Assembly: GCA_001544655.2 (NCBI GenBank)
Contig: FCOD02000041.1
Span: 1-45,241 of the forward strand
Origin: Caballeronia turbans
GTDB taxonomy: Bacteria; Pseudomonadota; Gammaproteobacteria; Burkholderiales; Burkholderiaceae
DNA: 45,241 nucleotides
Direction: 5' to 3'
The notes below the pieces were generated by a model. It was not told the origin of the DNA and did no database searches. It was given only the letters and a program-made list of their open reading frames with translations. Positions 40,885 through 45,241 of this stretch are shown here, in pieces (within the stretch, counting starts at the first letter, position 1; the number at the start of each line of letters is the position of its first letter). The position numbers and the translations under genes are program-made.

Positions 40885-41877
40885 TTAAGACTGTCTCGAC
40901 GTCGAGTAAGAACATAATTCTAGCAGGCTCTCTTTGTAGATGGAAGAGGGAAATGAAGAAATCGCTTTCGCCGCTGCTTCTGCTTCCTTGCGCGCGCATT
41001 CGAGCGTGTGATCGAGTGCGCCGGACGTGGTGATCGCGTCGAAGATCGTCTCGAAACGATCCGTGCCGCCTTGCTCGATCGCTTCGCGCGCGAGCGCCGC
41101 CTGCTCCGGCGTGCCGTGTTCCATGAGATAGATGAGCGGCAACGTAGGCTTGCCTTCGCGCAGGTCGTCGCCGGCGTTCTTGCCCATCGATTCCGGCGTG
41201 CCCGTGTAATCGAGCCAGTCGTCCATTATCTGGAACGCGGTGCCGATGCGCCGGCCGTACTCCGCCGCCGCCGCTTCGGTGCGCGCATCCGCGCCCGAAA
41301 GCACCGCGCCGAGTTGCGCGGCCGCTTCGAACAGCTTCGCCGTCTTGTAGCGAATCACTTGCATGTAGCGCGCTTCGTCCACGTCCGGGTCGTGCATGTT
41401 GAGCAGCTGCAGGACTTCTCCCTCGGAAATGATGTTGGTCGCGACGGAGAGAATTTCCATCACGCGCATCTTGCCGACGCTCACCATCATTTCGAACGAG
41501 CGCGAGTACAGGAAGTCACCGACCAGCACGCTCGCCGCGTTGCCGAACAGCGCATTGGCAGTCTTGCGGCCGCGCCGCAGATCGGATTCGTCGACGACGT
41601 CGTCGTGCAGCAGCGTTGCCGTATGGATGAACTCCACGACGGCGGCCAGTTCGTGGCGATGCCCGGTCGTGTCGCCCAGCGCGCCGGAGACGAGGAGCAA
41701 CAGCGCCGGACGCAGCCGCTTGCCGCCCGCCCCGATGATGTACTCCGAGATCTGGTTGATCAGCATCACTTCTGATGCCAGGCGCTGCCGGATGACGCGA
41801 TTGACGTGCTGCATGTCCTCGGCGATCGGGGCGAGCAGCGCGGCGGCGTTGGGGGAGGAAGTGGCGGTGGACGACAT
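40885..41877 (-). CDS. ispB: Octaprenyl diphosphate synthase (trans-polyprenyl synthase)
   Basis: This 330-aa enzyme makes the C40 side chain of ubiquinone from FPP and IPP. The first Asp-rich motif LLHDDVVDESDLRRG lies near residue 92, with the GGKRLRP substrate motif near 51. The second Asp-rich motif QIMDDWLDY is near 219, followed by GDDLREGKPTLP. It belongs to the long-chain class (IspB), and chain length is inferred from family and lineage. With Coq7 in this window it belongs to ubiquinone synthesis. A TATAAT -10 with a short leader lies just upstream. Confidence 0.94.
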   Translation of the reverse strand: MSSTATSSPNAAALLAPIAEDMQHVNRVIRQRLASEVMLINQISEYIIGAGGKRLRPALLLLVSGALGDTTGHRHELAAVVEFIHTATLLHDDVVDESDLRRGRKTANALFGNAASVLVGDFLYSRSFEMMVSVGKMRVMEILSVATNIISEGEVLQLLNMHDPDVDEARYMQVIRYKTAKLFEAAAQLGAVLSGADARTEAAAAEYGRRIGTAFQIMDDWLDYTGTPESMGKNAGDDLREGKPTLPLIYLMEHGTPEQAALAREAIEQGGTDRFETIFDAITTSGALDHTLECARKEAEAAAKAISSFPSSIYKESLLELCSYSTSRQS

Positions 41878-41892
41878 GATCAGCAGTAAAGG

Positions 41893-41909
41893 TAATCCGG
41901 CGGATTATA
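41893..41909 (-). promoter_or_regulatory. Candidate ispB -10 within an inverted repeat
   Basis: TATAAT on the minus strand (41909-41904) lies 26 nt before the ispB ATG. It overlaps a perfect inverted repeat TAATCC-GGC-GGATTA (41893-41907). The hexamer at the -35 position (CCCGTC, 41932-41927) is poor, so an activator or operator role is possible but not shown. Confidence 0.4.
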
Positions 41910-42051
41910 AGGCGAATCCGACAGACGACGGGACTTGGCTGCGTCGATTCGCGCGACGTCGGCGAAATTCAGACATGATTCGCTCCATTTTCGCCGAGGT
42001 TGGGGGCCGGATCGCGTGCTGTGCCGCGCGCGCGGGAGACGTCACGACACT

Positions 42052-42080
42052 TTGACGTCGAGCGTAACCCTATGTATAAT
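42052..42080 (+). promoter_or_regulatory. Strong sigma-70 promoter of rplU-rpmA
   Basis: TTGACG (42052-42057, 5/6) and a perfect TATAAT (42075-42080) are separated by exactly 17 nt. A start near 42087 gives a leader of about 47 nt. The strength fits ribosomal protein genes. Confidence 0.9.
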
Positions 42081-42133
42081 CGCGTGTTTTCCCCGCGTGG
42101 TGCGTGGAAAAAGAATTTTGAGTGAGGTTCTCA

Positions 42134-42445
42134 ATGTACGCGGTCATAAAAACCGGCGGCAAGCAGTACAAGGTTGCCGTTGGCGAAAAATTGAAAGTAG
42201 AACAGATACCGGCAGACATTGACGCTGAAATCACGCTCGACCAGGTTCTCGCAGTAGGCGAAGGCGAATCGATTAAGTTCGGTACGCCGCTGGTGGGTGG
42301 GGCTTCCGTCAAGGCTACCGTCGTGTCGCAAGGTCGTCACAAGAAAGTGACCATCTTCAAGATGCGTCGCCGGAAGCACTATCAAAAGCACGCTGGCCAC
42401 CGCCAGAACTACACCGAACTGCGCATCGACGCGATCAACGTCTAA
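42134..42445 (+). CDS. rplU: 50S ribosomal protein bL21
   Basis: This 103-aa protein starts [14 protein letters not shown], the invariant bL21 start, and ends with the basic [16 protein letters not shown] block that contacts 23S rRNA. The ATG at 42134 is preceded by GTGAGG. It is first in the rplU-rpmA operon under a strong promoter. Confidence 0.98.
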   Translation: MYAVIKTGGKQYKVAVGEKLKVEQIPADIDAEITLDQVLAVGEGESIKFGTPLVGGASVKATVVSQGRHKKVTIFKMRRRKHYQKHAGHRQNYTELRIDAINV

Positions 42446-42488
42446 GGCGCGATCGTTCCGCACAGATATCGGTTAAGGAGCTAATGAA

Positions 42489-42749
42489 ATGGCACACAAA
42501 AAAGCAGGCGGGTCTTCCCGCAACGGCCGCGACTCAGAGTCGAAACGCCTCGGCGTGAAGGTGTACGGCGGCCAGGCAATCAACGCGGGCGGCATCATCG
42601 TTCGCCAGCGCGGCACGCGCATGCATCCGGGTGAGAATGTCGGCATCGGCAAGGATCACACCCTGTTTGCGCTGGCCGACGGTCACGTCAAGTTCGTGAC
42701 CAAGGGCGCCGCGAAGAAGCACACGGTCGTCGTCGTCCCGGCAGCGTAA
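42489..42749 (+). CDS. rpmA: 50S ribosomal protein bL27
   Basis: This 86-aa protein starts [16 protein letters not shown] and has [21 protein letters not shown] and [12 protein letters not shown], all standard for bL27, whose N-terminus reaches the peptidyl transferase centre. AAGGAG precedes the start. An out-of-frame ATG at 42484 lies just before the true one. No N-terminal extension like that of Firmicutes is present. A strong terminator follows. Confidence 0.98.
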   Translation: MAHKKAGGSSRNGRDSESKRLGVKVYGGQAINAGGIIVRQRGTRMHPGENVGIGKDHTLFALADGHVKFVTKGAAKKHTVVVVPAA

Positions 42750-42774
42750 ATTTTACGCACGGGCTTCAGGACCG

Positions 42775-42808
42775 AAAAAAGGCCCCGCGAAGTTCGCGGG
42801 GCCTTTTT
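42775..42808 (+). terminator. Rho-independent terminator of rplU-rpmA
   Basis: An 11-bp GC-rich perfect stem (42781-42791 with 42793-42803) is extended by A/T pairs and followed by T5. It starts 25 nt after the rpmA stop, so obgE is probably transcribed mainly from its own promoter. Confidence 0.92.
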
Positions 42809-42886
42809 CATTTGATGCGTACAAACGGCGCATTGGATGAATTCAAGGATATCGGTGACCGGCAACGTCAGGTCACGGCAAAATAG

Positions 42887-43999
<1,113 letters not shown>

Positions 44000-44025
44000 A
44001 CGCTACCACGAGGAGAAAGCGCACG

Positions 44026-45144
44026 ATGCGTTCGGTCATCGCCGCTGCGAAGCGAATCGTAGTGAAAGTTGGGTCCAGCCTCGTCACCAACGACGGGCGC
44101 GGGCTCGACCACGCGGCAATCTCGCGCTGGGCGTCGCAGATCGCGGCGCTGCGGGAGCAGGGCAAGGAAGTCGTGCTCGTGAGTTCGGGCGCGATTGCGG
44201 AAGGCATTCACCGGCTCGGCTGGACCAAGCGGCCGCGTGAAATCGACGAACTGCAGGCGGCCGCCGCCGTTGGACAGATGGGCCTCGCGCAGGTCTACGA
44301 AAGCAGTTTCGGCGCGCACGGCATCCGCACCGCGCAGATTCTGCTCACGCATGCCGATCTCGCCGACCGCGAACGCTATCTGAACGCGCGCTCGACGCTG
44401 CTCACGTTGCTGCGCCTCGGCGCGGTGCCGATCATCAACGAGAACGACACGGTCATCACCGACGAAATCAAGTTCGGCGACAACGACACGCTCGGCGCAC
44501 TCGTCGCGAACCTGATCGAAGGCGATGCGCTCGTCATTCTCACCGATCAACGCGGTCTCTTCACCGCCGATCCGCGCAAGGACCCGAACGCGACGCTCGT
44601 CGAGCAAGCCGATGCCGGCACGCCCGAGCTCGAGCAGATGGCCGGCGGCGCGGGCTCGAGCCTCGGACGCGGCGGCATGCTGACCAAGATCCTCGCGGCG
44701 AAGCGCGCGGCGCACAGCGGCGCGAACACGGTGATCGCGAGCGGCCGCGAAGCCGATGTGCTGACGCGCCTCGCGTCGGGCGAGTTGATCGGCACGCAAC
44801 TCATCGCGCGCACGGCCCGCATCGCGGCGCGCAAGCAGTGGATGGCGGATCACTTGCAGGTGCGCGGCCACGTCGTGATCGACGGCGGCGCGGTGCAAAA
44901 GCTCACCGCTGACGGCAAGAGCCTTTTGCCGATCGGCGTGATCGACGTGAAAGGCGCGTTCGATCGCGGCGAGGTGATCGCCTGCGTCAACGATCAAGGG
45001 CAGGAGGTCGCACGCGGCATCACGAATTACAGCAGTTCGGAGGCGCGGCTGATTCATCGGCGGCCGAGCGGCGAAATCGAAACGGTGCTCGGTTACATGC
45101 TGGAGCCCGAGTTGATCCATCGCGACAACCTGGTGCTCGTGTGA
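44026..45144 (+). CDS. proB: Glutamate 5-kinase
   Basis: This 372-aa enzyme phosphorylates glutamate in the first step of proline synthesis and is usually feedback-inhibited by proline. The amino-acid kinase domain covers about residues 1-255 ([44 protein letters not shown]-like [13 protein letters not shown]). A C-terminal PUA domain covers about 275-355. The start at 44026 follows GAGGAGAAAG; in-frame ATGs further upstream lie inside obgE. The gap to obgE is 26 nt, so the two are likely co-transcribed. Confidence 0.96.
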   Translation: MRSVIAAAKRIVVKVGSSLVTNDGRGLDHAAISRWASQIAALREQGKEVVLVSSGAIAEGIHRLGWTKRPREIDELQAAAAVGQMGLAQVYESSFGAHGIRTAQILLTHADLADRERYLNARSTLLTLLRLGAVPIINENDTVITDEIKFGDNDTLGALVANLIEGDALVILTDQRGLFTADPRKDPNATLVEQADAGTPELEQMAGGAGSSLGRGGMLTKILAAKRAAHSGANTVIASGREADVLTRLASGELIGTQLIARTARIAARKQWMADHLQVRGHVVIDGGAVQKLTADGKSLLPIGVIDVKGAFDRGEVIACVNDQGQEVARGITNYSSSEARLIHRRPSGEIETVLGYMLEPELIHRDNLVLV

Positions 45145-45148
45145 TACG

Positions 45149-45159
45149 AAAAAGCCCGC
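45149..45159 (+). terminator. Orphan left arm of the proB terminator, interrupted by an IS
   Basis: AAAAAGCCCGC starts 5 nt after the proB stop, just as left arms of intrinsic terminators look elsewhere in this window, but no matching GCGGGCTTTTT follows before the IS end. The other arm would be expected beyond the IS, outside this window. This is inference. Confidence 0.45.
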
Positions 45160-45174
45160 TGATCCTGAACTGCA

Positions 45175-45217
45175 CCCCAAAAGTTGGACAACCGTCCAAC
45201 GACTTGGGGTGTTTTTT
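45175..45217 (+). terminator. Terminator-like hairpin at the IS left end
   Basis: CCCCAA (45175-45180) pairs with TTGGGG (45204-45209) and GTTGGAC (45183-45189) with GTCCAAC (45194-45200), with a small internal loop and an AACC loop. T6 (45212-45217) follows two bases later, directly before the orfA ATG. It could stop transcription entering from proB. Confidence 0.5.
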
Positions 45218-45241
45218 ATGAGCAAGCACAGCGCGCAATTT
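45218..45241 (+). CDS. IS3-family transposase OrfA, N-terminal fragment (cut by window end)
   Basis: Only eight codons (MSKHSAQF) are present. They match the start of IS150-type OrfA proteins, which carry a helix-turn-helix DNA-binding domain and are made with OrfB by frameshifting. Support comes mainly from its place just inside the IS terminal repeat. Confidence 0.6.

Larger units (their letters stand above)
45166..45241 (+). mobile_element. Left end of an IS3-family (IS150-group-like) insertion sequence, partial
   Basis: From 45166 the sequence TGAACTGCACCCC, then AAAAGTTGGACA, resembles the terminal inverted repeat of IS150-type elements, which begin TGTACTGCACCC and contain GTTGGAC. A transposase orfA start (MSKHSAQF) follows 52 nt in. 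The element runs off the window end, so the right repeat, the target duplication and the intactness of orfAB cannot be judged. The exact boundary is estimated from the repeat. Confidence 0.75.

Overview
The window looks like a chromosomal housekeeping region of a beta-proteobacterium in the Burkholderiaceae, most likely Caballeronia or Paraburkholderia. The evidence is the high G+C content with strong third-position GC bias, a Burkholderia-type trimeric porin with an AQSSVTLYG mature start, the gene order mraZ to ftsZ followed by peroxiredoxin, lpxC, DUF721, secA and argJ, and the order pilB-pilC-pilD-coaE-zapD-yacG. The genus is inferred; only the family-level placement is firm.

Positions 1-7917 hold accessory metabolism and envelope genes: an M20 amidohydrolase (minus) divergent from a molybdopterin oxidoreductase, a long-chain acyl-CoA ligase, a porin (minus) and the ubiquinone hydroxylase Coq7. 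Positions 8172-25744 are a complete division and cell wall (dcw) cluster, all on the plus strand: mraZ, rsmH, ftsL, ftsI, murE, murF, mraY, murD, ftsW, murG, murC, ddl, ftsQ, ftsA, ftsZ. Many neighbours overlap by ATGA or TAATG, so the cluster is translationally coupled. It starts at a clear sigma-70 promoter whose -10 end runs into four 10-bp-spaced MraZ-type boxes. Together these genes make UDP-MurNAc-pentapeptide (MurC/D/E/F, Ddl), lipid I and II (MraY, MurG), and polymerise and cross-link septal wall (FtsW, FtsI) at the Z ring (FtsZ, FtsA) through FtsQ and FtsL.

Positions 26031-34063 carry a peroxiredoxin, lpxC (lipid A), a DUF721/DciA gene on the opposite strand, secA, argJ, a DUF815 ATPase and a Nudix hydrolase. 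Positions 34077-41877 are on the minus strand. Read in transcription order they are ispB, tRNA-Pro(CGG), a CNNM/CorC-type membrane protein, pilB, pilC, pilD, coaE, zapD and yacG. Positions 42052-45144 are rplU, rpmA, obgE and proB. The last 76 bases are the left end of an IS3-family (IS150-like) insertion sequence, apparently inserted in the proB terminator.

Almost everything is well-known core biology, and I did not find a wholly new multi-gene system. The items most worth checking are the palindrome that exactly fills the Pmra spacer next to four MraZ boxes, the IS sitting inside a terminator with its own terminator-like hairpin, the DciA stop codon buried in the lpxC terminator, the DUF815-Nudix pair, and a 21-codon aromatic-rich reading frame upstream of the M20 gene.
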